Assembly: GCA_036245525.1 (NCBI GenBank)
Contig: BTPG01000004.1
Location: 48,204,323-48,268,322, forward strand
From: Semisulcospira habei
Taxonomy: Eukaryota > Mollusca > Gastropoda > Semisulcospiridae
Reading direction: 5' to 3'
Length of the DNA stretch: 64,000 bases
Below are positions 43,228 to 53,982 of the stretch, in pieces. The first letter of the stretch is position 1, and every line of letters begins with the position of its first letter. Under the pieces are notes generated by a model that was not told the DNA's origin, ran no database searches, and worked only from the letters and a program-made list of their open reading frames with translations. The translations under genes and the position numbers were made by a program.

Positions 43228-44949
43228 ATGGATGAAGCTGAGCATAAATCGTCTATTGAGACTGAGACATCGGCAAGGGCTCTTCATAGTGCTGATAGCA
43301 AGGAAGGAAATACATCCGTTATCGGTACAAAGCAAGGTGATCCAAAACATAGCAATACTCAGACAACAGATGCAGTCTTAGTCTCTACAGAGGATCCAGT
43401 GACAGTTGACAAATCAGGTTCCAGTTGTAAAGAATCGACGGACACCAAGTCAGGGGAAATCTCAGACATGTCTGCTAAGGCACCAGAGCGGCCCTCAGGA
43501 GGCAGCATCAAAAGTCCTACATCAGCCAGACCTAAACAGAGATGTGGGGAAGATACAGCCCTGGCTGGGGCAACTGATGGGCCCCATAGGGTCCCACCCC
43601 AGGGTGGTGCTGGTGGACCTGGTATGGCCATGATGGCCAAAATGATGGCCATGATGACAGGAGGTGGCATGCCGGACATGTCAGCCATGCGAGGAATGCC
43701 AGACATGATGGCCATGATGGCAAAGGGCATGTCTGTGATGGGAAAAGGGATGCCGGATATGTCTGCAATGATGGCTAAAGGGATGCCGGATATGTCTGCA
43801 ATGATGGCTAAAGGGATACCAGATATGTCTGCAATGATGGGGAAGGGGATGTCAGCCATGATGGGCAAGATAGGGAAGGGTGGGGGTGGGGGCATGGAGA
43901 TGATGGACATGATGGACTGCATCATCCAAGTGTCACTGTTGCGCCCAGACTCAGACGTGTCTGATGATGACGATGACAGCATTACAGTGGAGCTGCCCTG
44001 CCCCCACTGTGCACGCTTCTTCACCAGCAACGTGTCTCTGAAGACCCACATCCTCGTTTCTCACGACCATGAGGACAGCTCTCTCCTCAACCTGCGCCGC
44101 CTCTCTATAGAAAAGAGGGAGAAGGGCAAGCGCAGTTCCAAGGATGGAGCCTCTCAAAAGCAGAAGCACTCACTGGACTTTGACAAATATGTGGATGCTG
44201 CTTCCAGCACCACTGGCAAGTTCAGTGAAGACAACACATCCAATCCGTCTTCAGCAGAGGAGATTTTACTGGCAGCTGAACCAGCCACCAAGGGTGTGAA
44301 GAGAGGGCGAGAAGGAAAAAAGGAGTCAGAAGAAGGGGACAGTGGTGGCGCTGCAGGTGAATCAGAAAGCAACTCAGGAGAATCAAGATCTCGCCGTCGA
44401 TCTGGAGCGGCCACAAGTGATAGCATGACCGGCAGTCCGTCTGATTCACGCAAGCGCAAAGCTCTCCTTCAGATGCAACGATCATACTCTGGTGAGTCAC
44501 CCATCAACCTTTCCACAAAAAAGAGCAAAGGCTCAGGTGACGCATCATCAGATAGTGAAAGCAGTCCAGCAACAGAACAGCCCAGCAAAGAGCTGGAAGT
44601 TTCCGCCTGTGACAAAAGTGCTGGTGATGAAAAAGCACAGAGTGATCAGTCCAAGGGTGAAAGTTCCAGGGAACCCACTAGTCGCATCAGGCACAAGAAA
44701 ATACGAGGGACTGTCAAGGAGCCAGTGTCTTCAAAAAAAGAGTCCAAGGTGACAACAAAAGAAAAAGAGGTTTCTAGTGACACTGATGGTGAAAATCCTT
44801 CAGGGAAAGGCAGCAGTCGCCGAAGTTTACGCAGAAGTGGTGGTAGCGCTGGTGGTGACACTGCGTCTGCTGCATCTTCGCCTGATGTTATGGATAGTGA
44901 TTCACCCACCCCAAACAGAAGAAGTCTGCGTAGTCGAAAAGCTAACTGA
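43228..44949 (+). CDS. single C2H2 zinc-finger protein with Met-rich repeat block, 573 aa
   Basis: One uninterrupted ORF, ATG in GCAACATGG. Residues 1-130 are Ser/Thr-rich and polar. Residues 133-229 are a methionine-rich repeat (GMPDMSAMMAKGMPDMSAMMAKG, five to six degenerate units) ending GGGGGMEMMDMMDCII. Residues 243-255 are acidic (DVSDDDDDS). At 258-279 is one C2H2 finger (C258, C261, H274, H279; spacing C-X2-C-X12-H-X4-H, CPHCARFFTSNVSLKTHILVSH). The rest is Ser/Lys/Glu-rich, with basic nuclear-localisation-like patches (RSRRRSG, SRKRKALL) and an Arg/Ser-rich tail RRSLRSRKAN. It is probably a nuclear protein. I do not recognise the family; one finger alone rarely gives sequence-specific DNA binding, so protein or RNA contact is possible. 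It may be the last exon of a longer gene. Confidence 0.75.
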   Translation: MDEAEHKSSIETETSARALHSADSKEGNTSVIGTKQGDPKHSNTQTTDAVLVSTEDPVTVDKSGSSCKESTDTKSGEISDMSAKAPERPSGGSIKSPTSARPKQRCGEDTALAGATDGPHRVPPQGGAGGPGMAMMAKMMAMMTGGGMPDMSAMRGMPDMMAMMAKGMSVMGKGMPDMSAMMAKGMPDMSAMMAKGIPDMSAMMGKGMSAMMGKIGKGGGGGMEMMDMMDCIIQVSLLRPDSDVSDDDDDSITVELPCPHCARFFTSNVSLKTHILVSHDHEDSSLLNLRRLSIEKREKGKRSSKDGASQKQKHSLDFDKYVDAASSTTGKFSEDNTSNPSSAEEILLAAEPATKGVKRGREGKKESEEGDSGGAAGESESNSGESRSRRRSGAATSDSMTGSPSDSRKRKALLQMQRSYSGESPINLSTKKSKGSGDASSDSESSPATEQPSKELEVSACDKSAGDEKAQSDQSKGESSREPTSRIRHKKIRGTVKEPVSSKKESKVTTKEKEVSSDTDGENPSGKGSSRRSLRRSGGSAGGDTASAASSPDVMDSDSPTPNRRSLRSRKAN

Positions 44950-44956
44950 TTTATTA

Positions 44957-44962
44957 AATAAA
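44957..44962 (+). terminator. polyadenylation signal of the zinc-finger gene
   Basis: AATAAA starts 8 nt after the stop codon, predicting a 3' UTR of only about 25-35 nt. No other AATAAA is close by, so this is the likely signal. Confidence 0.6.
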
Positions 44963-45496
44963 GCCTGCTGTATACCATGTAACAGATGATTGTAGCCTTT
45001 CCCAGGGAAATGTTCTTGTTGTCTGTTACACAGAATCCGGTGTGCTTTAAGTGTTTTCTTGTTCAGATTGGGCATTTTGGATGCACTGTCTTTTTGTACG
45101 TTGTGTAATGCATTATATTAGCTCATTTATATTTCGTGATGTGTGTTTTGGCAGAAGACGTCATAGTTTAAGATTCATCTAGGCAGTTGGAGCCTTCTGA
45201 AGCACCAGGATATTCAGGCACATTGCACTGTTATGGTTTATCCGTTTCCTCTTGTAGTGTGTCAGGACAAGTGGCATAAAGTTGATAAAGATACTATGTC
45301 AATTTTTTCTCCCCCCCCCCCCCCCCCCCCCCCCCCCGATAATAATAATACTATTAATATATTTTTGTAAGCGCAGCATATCAGAACAAACTCAACCCAG
45401 TCACGGCACTCTTACATTGAAATTATTATGTAAGATAGTGCTCTAAAACTAACGGCAGGCAAAAACTAAAAATTATGAATACAGTTTAACTTTTTT
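44963..45496. other. intergenic, poly-C tract and L2-like tail
   Basis: A C run at about 45310-45337 abuts AATAATAATAATACTATTAATATATTTTTGTAAGCGCAGC, a minus-strand L2-like 3' end remnant. Confidence 0.5.
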
Positions 45497-46124
45497 TTAA
45501 CCCTTATCATTTGGAACACACCAGTGTGTGAAATAAGTTTGACTAAAATAGTTAAAGGGTAGTGCCAGAATAGCTTGGCGCCTGTAGGCGCCAAGCTATT
45601 CTGTCACCACCCTTGAACTAAAGCCCTTGGTATATCCTTATCTGTAAGACTCCCACCCGGGTCTGCCCCGGGGGACTTGGGTGCGGTTAACTACTTTTTA
45701 CTTCCCAGGGTCACCCTGGTCAGCCCCACAGGGTGGGTTTTCCTTCTATTCTGGGGCATGTGTTTCTGCCTACCCTTGGTCCATTCACCTGTGTTTTCCT
45801 TTTTAAAACTCTCCCTACTGTCTGCGCTGCCTGTAGCTCTTGATATTGGATGTGTGTTGCTAAATGGTCTTAGCTTTATTTAGGCCCCATGTAGGTTTAT
45901 TTAATGTATTGGACCGGCTGGCGACATACATTCAATATTCTGTTTTTTGTTTTTTTTCACATGCAATGCAGGCACGTCCTGAGAAAGTCTTGTTGCTGTC
46001 GGGACGTTAAGCAATGTACAATCAATCAATCAATCCTTATCTGTTAGTACTATAATGTAGCTTTCATATATTATATGGCAGTGTACAAATTTGAAGCTTT
46101 TAGCCTCGGTATGATATGGGTTAA
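45497..46124. repeat. hairpin MITE, family H1, carrying a SINE
   Basis: TTAACCCTTATCATTTGG...TATGATATGGGTTAA bound it (45497-45500, 46121-46124). The hairpin centre is AGAATAGCTTGGCGCCTGTAGGCGCCAAGCTATTCT. A SINE (45646-46032) splits the right side. Without it the element matches the 233-bp copy at 47522-47754. Confidence 0.85.
45634..46044 (+). mobile_element. SINE type S1, second copy, with 12-bp target duplication
   Basis: ATCCTTATCTGT at 45634-45645 and 46033-46044 flanks it. The body starts CCCACCCGGGTCTGCC and ends GGGACGTTAAGCAATGTACAATC(AATC)n, like the copy at 19138-19555. The orthologous position in the sister MITE at 47522-47754 is empty (ACCTTATCTGTGAG near 47664). Confidence 0.88.
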
Positions 46125-46461
46125 GGGTACAACAAACACATGGACAGGCATTGAGTGCATACACACTGATGTATATGCAGGTTCAAATTGAAATAAATAA
46201 TAATAATACATAGTAATAGTATTTATATGGCGCATTTCTCATATTTATAACTCGATGCGCAATAAAAAGGGGTGCACACATGGAGTGCGACTGGGAATAA
46301 CCAGTCCATTGCAAATGCCAGATTGAAAGAGAATTCACAGACCGTCTCGAGGCTTTTCTCAGTGGTACATGGGGGCGCCCACTTCAGAGCACTGCATGTT
46401 TGCCTCAGGGGCAAGGGTTGGATGTGTGACCAGGGTCGACAAAAGATGGGCACAATTCAAC

Positions 46462-46593
46462 TGCAAGAGAGACAGATCTGTAGGAGGCCCCACAGCTGCA
46501 GGGGCTCATGAGGATCTGTGCCTCTTGCTGACGGTGAAACCCCTTTGTATCCATTTTCCTGGAACGGCTGGGGCTCTTTGGTGTTATATTAAC
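46462..46593. repeat. hairpin element, family H2, eroded
   Basis: CAAGAGAGACAGATCTGTAGGAGGCCCCACAGCTGCAGGGGCTCATGAGGATCTGTGCCTCTTG. The right flank (CCTGGAACGGCTGGGGCTCTTTGG...TTAA) is the reverse of the H2 left flank seen at 56409. Confidence 0.6.
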
Positions 46594-46639
46594 TCATTCA
46601 AGACGTGCCGCCTCTGGAAACACAGCATAAGCCGCATCT

Positions 46640-47521
46640 GGCTTCACTGATACCTAGCAGGGAAAGATTGTACTTTTGCATTTCCGCTGCTATCTGGGCG
46701 GCCTTGCTGCTCTGGTACATGGTCTTGACAATCCATGTGCCCCTTGGTTGTGTCCTTGAATAGAGAGAGGCGGCTCGGTCCTGTGGCTTCCGAAGACTTC
46801 CGGCTTTCACCACAGGACCTCATAAATCTAATGGTAGAAGAACCTTCCTCCTCCAGGAAAGGAATTGCTGTTTGTCTTTTCATCAGCGTTTTTGTAGCTA
46901 TTTCCTTATTTGCAATGAACAATGAACCTTTATTTTCCAACGGTAGAAGTTATTGGTAACAGGACCAGTTTTCAAACTTGCCGTTTTCAAACTTGCAGGG
47001 TGGGGAAGCTACCCCCACGCCCAACCCCCTTGCTAGGAGGACCAGGGTTTTTCTGTCGGGGTCACCTTCCCTTAGACCATGTTGGTTCACGGCACCTTAT
47101 TTCATTCGGTGCACCCCTCTCGCGAGGGACCCCCTATCCACCACCCAGGGGACGCGCCTCAACGCCATATGGTCCCAGCGCAAGGATAAGACAATAAGCA
47201 AACTTTTTTTTTTTTTTTAAATCGGCCCCAGAATGTAATGGGTTATGTGACCTTTCATTAAAGTTAAAGTAACATGGTAAAGGAAGTGAGTGGTTTTCTT
47301 GCAAATGCGAGTCTTAATGGCTTTAACATTGTTCTTATTTAGTAAGCTGGTGTCCTTTTTCATATTGAAAAATCATGAAAACATGTAGACCAAAATATAT
47401 TAGGTACACCTTCATTATATGTCTCCCCAAAACTTCCTGCACCATGTTGAAGGTTACCTTCTCCAGGTGTCTTTGCAATGTAAATGACAGCTGTTGGAGG
47501 TGCAGAGCTTGTTACAATTTA
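46640..47521. other. intergenic, unassigned
   Basis: No gene is recognised. A C-rich segment at 46990-47190 ending in a T17 run (47204-47218) looks like an unclassified retroposon. Confidence 0.35.
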
Positions 47522-47754
47522 TTAACCCTTATCATTCGGAATACACCAGTGTGTGAAATAAGTTTGACTAAAATAGTTCAAGGGTAGTGCCAGAATAGCT
47601 TGGCACCTCTAGGTGACAAGCTATTCTGGCACCACCCTTAAACTAAAGCCATTGGTCTATAACCTTATCTGTGAGTACTATAAATTATAATGTAGCTTGC
47701 ATATATGGCAGTGTACAAATTTGAAGCTTTTAGCCTCAGTATGATATGGGTTAA
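47522..47754. repeat. hairpin MITE, family H1, empty-site sister
   Basis: 233 bp from TTAACCCTTATCATTCGG to TATGATATGGGTTAA, with TTAA on both sides. The hairpin AGAATAGCTTGGCACC...GCTATTCTGGCACC is slightly eroded at the centre. It is the SINE-free counterpart of 45497-46124. Confidence 0.85.
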
Positions 47755-48263
47755 GGCATTGAATTACTTGCAATGTATAGTTTTGATTGGCTCATTATGA
47801 ATGAGAACCATTCTGAGTACAGTATAACTATAAGTATGCATTTATGTTGGCCCATGTCGCAAATTGTTAGGTGAAATTAGGTCATACATTTTGTACCATA
47901 GGTTTATAATTGCATCGGGTGAAAGTTGACCATTGGAAATCGAGAATTCCTGACATTAGAAGCCCCCTTTGTCAGGAATTTCTTAATATGGCAAGGACTT
48001 TTTCATTTAAATCTTATTTTTCATATTTAATTTGTCATCTCGTATGGCCAGAAAATGGCCCCCAAAAAATTTCAGATTTGAACCAGCATTGTTTGAATCA
48101 TGATGGGGCTCTGTCCTGTGAAAAGCAGTTTTCCTGAAATAAAAAATTCCAGCTTTCAGACATTTTATTGTGTGAAAATTTTCTATGTCCACTGTTCATG
48201 ACTTGACTATGTATGGTATAGTGTATTGACTTGATTGCAGGTGCGGACTTGTACATTTGTAAT

Positions 48264-48345
48264 TTAACTCTTTTTGAGACACGCTGCAACCGGATTTGCG
48301 GCTTTATGCCGTAAATCCGGTTGCAGCACGTCTCGAAAGAGTTAA
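48264..48345. repeat. near-perfect hairpin MITE, family H3
   Basis: 82 bp, TTAA to TTAA. AACTCTTTTTGAGACACGCTGCAACCGG...GGC, loop TTTAT, then GCC...CCGGTTGCAGCACGTCTCGAAAGAGTT. The TTAA at 48342-48345 is also the left end of the next element. Confidence 0.85.
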
Positions 48346-48423
48346 CCTTTTGGCTGTTGGTTGTGCTTTTTGTCGAGGTGATTCCTGCAGTGCTGTTGAC
48401 AAAGGGTCGGCATTTGTTGTTAA
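48342..48423. repeat. hairpin element, family H5, chained
   Basis: TTAACCTTTTGGCTGTTGGTTG...GTTGTTAA, 82 bp, partly self-complementary around GATTCCTGCAG. It shares one TTAA with the H3 element on its left and another with the H2 element on its right. Confidence 0.65.
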
Positions 48424-48576
48424 TCCCTTCACTGCGGGAACATGACCAACACCAAAAGACAAGAGACATAGACCTTCATGAGCCCTGGCAGTTACAGGGG
48501 CTCATGAGCATCTATGCCTCTTGCTGACCGCATTTATATCTGTATGCTGAATTCTAGACACTGATAGTGTGAAATG
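48420..48576. repeat. hairpin element, family H2, chained
   Basis: Begins TTAATCCCTTCACTG. The centre is CAAGAGACATAGACCTTCATGAGCCC against GGGGCTCATGAGCATCTATGCCTCTTG. The right end (near 48576) is not clear. Confidence 0.6.
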
Positions 48577-48949
48577 GGCACTGTTGTTATGGGTGTTTCA
48601 CATCAGTGTGATGGAGATTTTGTTGTGATGCTCCAGACTCTTCAGGCTGTGACTTGTGTTTTGACTTGTATCTCACAAAAGTCAGGACATATATATTATT
48701 TCTGAAGTTGAACACTCTTTGTGGATGTAACCACTGGTTCTGTTTACAGGACCAGTGGCTGCTTGCACAAGGCAGTTAACATTACCGAGGAATGTATTAG
48801 TGTAGCTGGATAGAAGAAGAGTTTTGTCAAGGTGACAGTTATACCTGACCAACAGTTTTGACTTTGTCTTTGAAAACAGAGACAATTTTTTTTTTTTTTT
48901 TTTTGCAGTGTGGACAGTAAAGCATATTGTGATTCCTGTAGGAATCGCC

Positions 48950-49003
48950 TTAACTCATTTGTGACCAGCTGCAACCAGATGCAGCTGGTCATGAATGAGT
49001 TAA
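48950..49003. repeat. 54-bp perfect-type hairpin, family H3-like
   Basis: TTAACTCATTTGTGACCAGCTGCA, ACC spacer, then TGCAGCTGGTCATGAATGAGTTAA: one of the smallest TTAA-bounded hairpins here. Confidence 0.8.
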
Positions 49004-49683
49004 TAAAAACAAGATGATTTCATCCCAAAGTCTGCCATATGAACTGACATGCAGTTAGATAATAAGCCTGCAGAAATTAATAAAAGTAGATGCTATTCCT
49101 GAATCAGAAGTAGGTCACAGAGAGGGAGACCGGAGAGAGAGTACTTTCTGACGTTCACAAAAACATTCTCCATTTTCTTGGTGGTCACCTTTTGGGTCCT
49201 GATCCTCAATGGGACCTTGCATTTAGATCAGGGAGATAAAATCCAGAATATAACGTGGGATGGACTTGTCTTGGGTGGTACACAAATTACGGCATGATGA
49301 GAGAGAGAGTTGGTATCAATCCCTTTACGATGACATATTTGATGTCGCTGTCAAATATTGCTTGATGTTGACATAATTGTTGTTTTACGCACTGTCTGGA
49401 GGATTTTTTAGAACTTTTTTGGTTTCATGCTAGCATGTGTTGATAATAAGAAGACGACTTCTAATAGGTTCATTTTGTTAGGTGTAAATAAATGTATAAA
49501 GTTATCCTAAAATGTACAAGCTGTACTGTGTACGTCTGAAATTTTGCCCAGTTATTCGTCAAATAGTGCCTCAGCGAATTTCTGAATTTAGTAGCTTTAA
49601 AGAGAAAGTGTTTTGATTTTTTATATTCTTCCTAGTTTAATTAATTTTCAATCAAAATGTTAATCAGCTACAGAGCATCTCAT

Positions 49684-49888
49684 TGAACTCATTCAGCCCG
49701 AGGGCCGTATATCTCAACTTTTGGAGGCGTCATCTAGTGACTATTGACCAGTTGCAGGAGATGGATGACCATGATAATTCAAGGGCAGTGCCAGATTAGC
49801 TTGGCACCAAGCTAATCTGGCACTGCCCTTAAATTATCACGGTCGATCCATCTCCTGCTGTAGGTAGGGTGTCAGGGCTGAATGGGTT
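49684..49888. repeat. hairpin MITE, family H1
   Basis: GAACTCATTCAGCCC...GGGCTGAATGGGTTAT. Arms include GATGACCATGATAATTCAAGGGCAG around AGCTTGGCACCAAGCT. The TTAA is eroded on both sides. Confidence 0.75.
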
Positions 49889-49889
49889 A

Positions 49890-51020
49890 TGTCTATTCCG
49901 AAATTTCAAGTAAATGTCACACAAATTACAGACTCTAAAGCAGGTCAACAGACTTCCTTACTGATGGTCATTTTTTTTCAATTTAAAGTCCCATTTCAAT
50001 GTCGGGCTTTTCTTTGTTTGGATATTTGTTGGAAAAAACATTCGAAAGTTTCAAGTTTGTGCACAAACAATGAAGGTATTGATGGTTTACATGTTGTTGT
50101 TGTTCTTTTTGTTTGTTTTTTTCCCCAGTATAAGTGAGCATATCAATTCTAAAATGTAAAGACTTTACATCTAAAACTTAGCACAATTTTTCGTCTAAGG
50201 GTGCCTTAGTGTATGCTTGAATTTAGTTGATGTACAGAGAAAGTTTTTGATTTTAAAAATTTTTCCACAATGATTTCCTGCAATATTTTCCCTATAGTGA
50301 TTTAATTTTCACTCAAAAATTAAAGAGGTACAAAGCAGGTTAACGAACTCGCCCAGTGCCTTTTCAGAAGGCTAAAATTTCAAGTGAATATAATAAAATT
50401 TAAAGACTCAAATGTGGATCAACCATGCATGAAAGTGGGTTTTTTTTTTGTTTTGTTTTGTTTTGTTTTTTAACAGAACATTCCAATTTCAATTCCTCGA
50501 AAATCCTCTGGAGACAGTTCTCTAGAAGAATGTCCTAAAGTTTCAAGTTCGTAATAGAGCAAACACTGGAGATACCAGTGCTTACAAACATACATTATGT
50601 AATAATAATAATAAGCGCATTAAATAGGCGCTTTATCCCAATTGAAAATCGGCTCAAAGCGCCGCCGCGAACTGAACCCAACAAGCACGCTCACGTGAAT
50701 CACGCGCATTCACTCACACACTGAACGTAAACACAGAACTTTCACGTGGTGCTAAGGGCAAGCTCAAGCGAGCTACTGTAGTTTTTGGAAATTCAAATCG
50801 TTTGTATTTGAAATTTGATTAAGTGGACTGAAACTGATACACACAAACAGTGTTTGATGCTAAAAGTACTATGTTCAGCAGCAAGTTAGAATGGCTAGAC
50901 ATAACGTACATTTTTTGTTTGTTCATTCTTTGCCTATGTTTTAGGCCTGCCCGCATATGACATAATGGACATGCTATTGAATGTGTTCTTCAGTGATGCA
51001 TCTCAATAGTCTGCAGTACT
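49890..51020. repeat. dispersed repeat family R-A, copy 3
   Basis: Blocks shared with 4165-5080 and 10585-11015 include AGGTTAACGAACTCGCCCAGTGCC, AATGTGGATCAACCATGC and GGCCTGCCCGCATATGACATAATGGACATGC. A minus-strand L2-like tail (AATAATAATAATAAGCGC...) lies at 50600. Confidence 0.45.
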
Positions 51021-52029
51021 TTCAATGCGGCAGAACCCCCCCCCCCCCTCCCCCCCCCCCCCCCATATAAAAAAAAAAAAAAAAAAAAAACTGCCAACAG
51101 GCAAAGGGCAAAGCAAGGTATATGAACTAACGCTAATTTTGTGTAGTGTAATAACATTTTACGCAATACGCAAACATAAAAGAATGGACCAAACTCGAGA
51201 TGCCAGACTTGCTTGCCACCGCCCAAAATAGAAAATAGAACTCAGTGGAGAGCACTGTCTGTTGCTGCTGCCTTTCAGTCCCCCCAACGCCCAGTTCGGG
51301 CAAGGGACTGATGATGATGATGATGAATAACATTTTCCTCATTTTCATTCTGAAAATTGGTCCTCGCAGGGTCAGCAGAAAATTGTACACCTTATGATGG
51401 TAACAAACCAGAAGTCACACTCACATTGTATGTACATCTTGCAGTGCTATATTTAGGCTCCCAACTGTATGATCACAGGTTTAAATCCCAATGAAAGATG
51501 TTTTGTAATCTTATGCATATTTTGACCCATATCATGAAAATCATTACCGCTGCTGAAAGTGTTCAACCCTTGTGCATGCAGCCACTGCACTGTTTACAGA
51601 ACCAGTGGCTGTCCAAGAGGGTTAAAATACAAGCCATTTCATTCCAGAAATAAAAGGGTTAAAACCATTTTTTTAAGTTCCAGAGCCAAATGGCTTGTAT
51701 TTTAGATTCTTCAGCCAAGCATACAAACAAGGCACAGGAACATTGACAAGTTCATCAGGTGTGAAAGCTCGACAAGTTCAACAGGTGTGAAAGCTCCGGT
51801 GTGGTGCTTGTTCTGCTTGATGCTTGACTTGCAGTACTTGCACTTGAAAGTGACAGAATTGATGAGAAAAGGGAATAGTGAATTCTCCTGCCTTTACATC
51901 TGACATATTGATATGGGACTCGCCATGTTCAGAGGGCTGTAAATGCCCACTATCTGTCATTGTGGATTAATATTGTGTATCCAGCAGTCTGCTGATTATT
52001 GGCTCACATGCGAAGCAAAAGTGAGTCTG
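51021..52029. other. intergenic, homopolymers at 51027-51090
   Basis: Adjacent C- and A-runs. A small hairpin of family H4 type (CCCTTGTGCATGCAGCCACTG...CAGTGGCTGTCCAAGAGGGTTAA) is at about 51567-51625. No gene is recognised. Confidence 0.4.
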
Positions 52030-52745
52030 TTCTGGGCCAGTGGTCCGTCCATCACCGTCGTCTGTGGTAAAGCTTTAATGATGATATTTTCTCAGAGACT
52101 TTTCAAGCCTAAACAGTCTTCAAATCTGGCCCAAAGATACTTTGTGGCAAGACCTTTCTAAAATACCAATTTGTGTGACCTCTCACAAAGGTCAAGGTCA
52201 CAGGGGATCAGGAAATGGGTAAAAAAAAATAGCCAGACTTTGACAAAATGTATTCTTTCTCAAATACTATTCACAACTTCAAACCCAAACTTGGTACAAA
52301 GATACCTGATGATAAGACCTTTCCATGTATACTAATTTGGTTGACCCCTTGGAAAGGTAAAGGGTCGCAAGAGATCAGAAATAGGGTCAAAATTCCATAT
52401 TTTGACAAAGGCTTTTTTTCTCAAACACTATTCACAACTCAAACCTAAACTTTGGTGCAGAGATACCTGATGGTTAGACCTAGTTATGCATACTAATTTG
52501 GATGACCCCTTGGAAAGGACAAGGGTCACAAGAGGTCGGCAAATGTGTTTAAAAGGCCAATTTTTGATAGACTTGTAATTACTGGTATCATCATGCAAAC
52601 TTTTCAATCAAATTTGGCGCAAAGGTAGCTGATGATAAGACCTTTTTATGTATACTAATTTAGTCGACTCATCGTAAAGGTCAAGGGTCACGGAGGTTGA
52701 CGACTTTTGAGAAAACATGGATTTTGCTGGTGCATTAGCCAGCCC
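52030..52745 (+). repeat. degenerate tandem array, ~160-bp period, four units
   Basis: Landmarks TAYYAATTTRGNNGACY start at 52164, 52330, 52491 and 52653 (spacing 166, 161, 162). Each is followed by AAGGTCAAGGTCAC or similar, and by ACTTGGTRCAAAGATACCTGATGATAAGACC. Inverted relatives are at 11440-11700. Confidence 0.8.
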
Positions 52746-52828
52746 TTTATTTATTGTCACAAAGGTCACACATATGTAAATCGGTCATACACGAGAGCCA
52801 TAAGGGCTTTGCCTTACTTGTTTCTGCT

Positions 52829-52907
52829 TTAACTCGTTGGAGACGTGCCGCCTCCAGATGCGCAGCTTATGCCGCATATCCAGAGGCGGCATGTCTCCAC
52901 CGAGTTT
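52829..52907. repeat. hairpin element, family H3
   Basis: TTAACTCGTTGGAGACGTGCCGCCTC...GAGGCGGCATGTCTCCACCGAGTT around CAGCTTATGCCGC; the right TTAA is lost. Confidence 0.75.
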
Positions 52908-53282
52908 TCATGGGTACATTGGTAAATTGGTTAAATATCAAATATATTTAATTTTTATAAAAGTTGCACTAGCTATATATACTGTCCGAATCAATGTGAC
53001 TTTTGCTAGTGCTTGTTCTCAGGATGTAATGAAGATAATGAAGAAGTAAGTTTTTGTCTAATTAAAATGCTGCTTATTATTCCTTGTTATAACATATGTA
53101 TGGTTAAGATATACTATCAAAACTGATGGATGCAGTTGTTATTTTTCATGAGAGAGAGAAACTGGTTTAGTGCCTAACATGGCAAAATTAATATATCAAA
53201 ATAAATGTGTTGCATATCTACGCCCAACTGTCGTTGATTTCCATTGTGAAAATGAAGTATGGTTGTATTGATTACATTGTAT

Positions 53283-53392
53283 ATATACTTATGAGCTAAA
53301 GAAATGCGACATTTTTAAAATTGTCGGACACAGTAAAGTGTTTTTCCAACAAATCCAAAAATGTCGCATTTCTTTTGCTCACAAGTATACAT
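53283..53392. repeat. long-arm hairpin, family H8
   Basis: TATACTTATGAGCTAAAGAAATGCGACATTTTT and its reverse complement AAAAATGTCGCATTTCTTTTGCTCACAAGTATA flank a ~40-nt loop. No TTAA flanks. Confidence 0.75.
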
Positions 53393-53589
53393 ATTATTTC
53401 CAGCACATCCATTTTTTTCAGCTCATTCATCCCCTCCCTCTTACTGACTGACCCTGTATGTGTACTTGCCTCATCCGTGCAAGTTGTTGCTCATTTCTAA
53501 TTCACTTTGTTGGTTTGTATAATGTTCTCATTCTTTGTTTGCTTACTGGTATTTTCATCACCTCGTGGGAAAAAGTGTCAAGAATAATG

Positions 53590-53683
53590 ACTTGACCCTT
53601 TGGTAATTGGTAGCGCTTTTCATTGAGGCAATTCCTCCAGGACTAATGTCAACAAAATGCGCTATTGACTACAAACGGGTTAA
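53590..53683. repeat. hairpin element, family H5
   Basis: TTGACCCTTTGGTAATTGGTAGCGCTTTTCATTG...ATGTCAACAAAATGCGCTATTGACTACAAACGGGTTAA. Its right TTAA (53680-53683) opens a decayed H1 copy that extends to about 53870. Confidence 0.6.
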
Positions 53684-53889
53684 GACAGAAGGCTGACATT
53701 CCCAGGTTTGGGAGTTGTCCTTTGAAGACATGTACAAATTCAGGAGAGTGATTGATCATAAAAGTTCAAGAGTGGTGTCAGAAAAGCTTGGCATCAAGCC
53801 GTTCAGGTACTACTCTCAAACTATAATGGTCAAACTATAACTATATCTTGTTTCTTCATGCTCATTGTGTTTGATTTCATGGAGCAACT

Positions 53890-53982
53890 TTAACACTTTG
53901 CGGGCCTGTAGTGGTTTTAGCTGTGATTATTCCTGTAGGAATCATCGCAACTATAAACCTCTACTGACACGCAACGGGTTAA
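53890..53982. repeat. hairpin element, family H5
   Basis: TTAACACTTTGCGGGCCTGTAGTGG...TTGATTCCTGTAGGAATCATCG..ACCTCTACTGACACGCAACGGGTTAA, 93 bp with TTAA at both ends. Confidence 0.75.

Noticed and set aside
43359..44051. Minus-strand 230-codon ORF opposite the zinc-finger gene
   Set aside because: Antisense shadow of the ATG-rich repeat (CAT read as H or I); the plus frame has a real zinc finger, stop and poly(A) signal.
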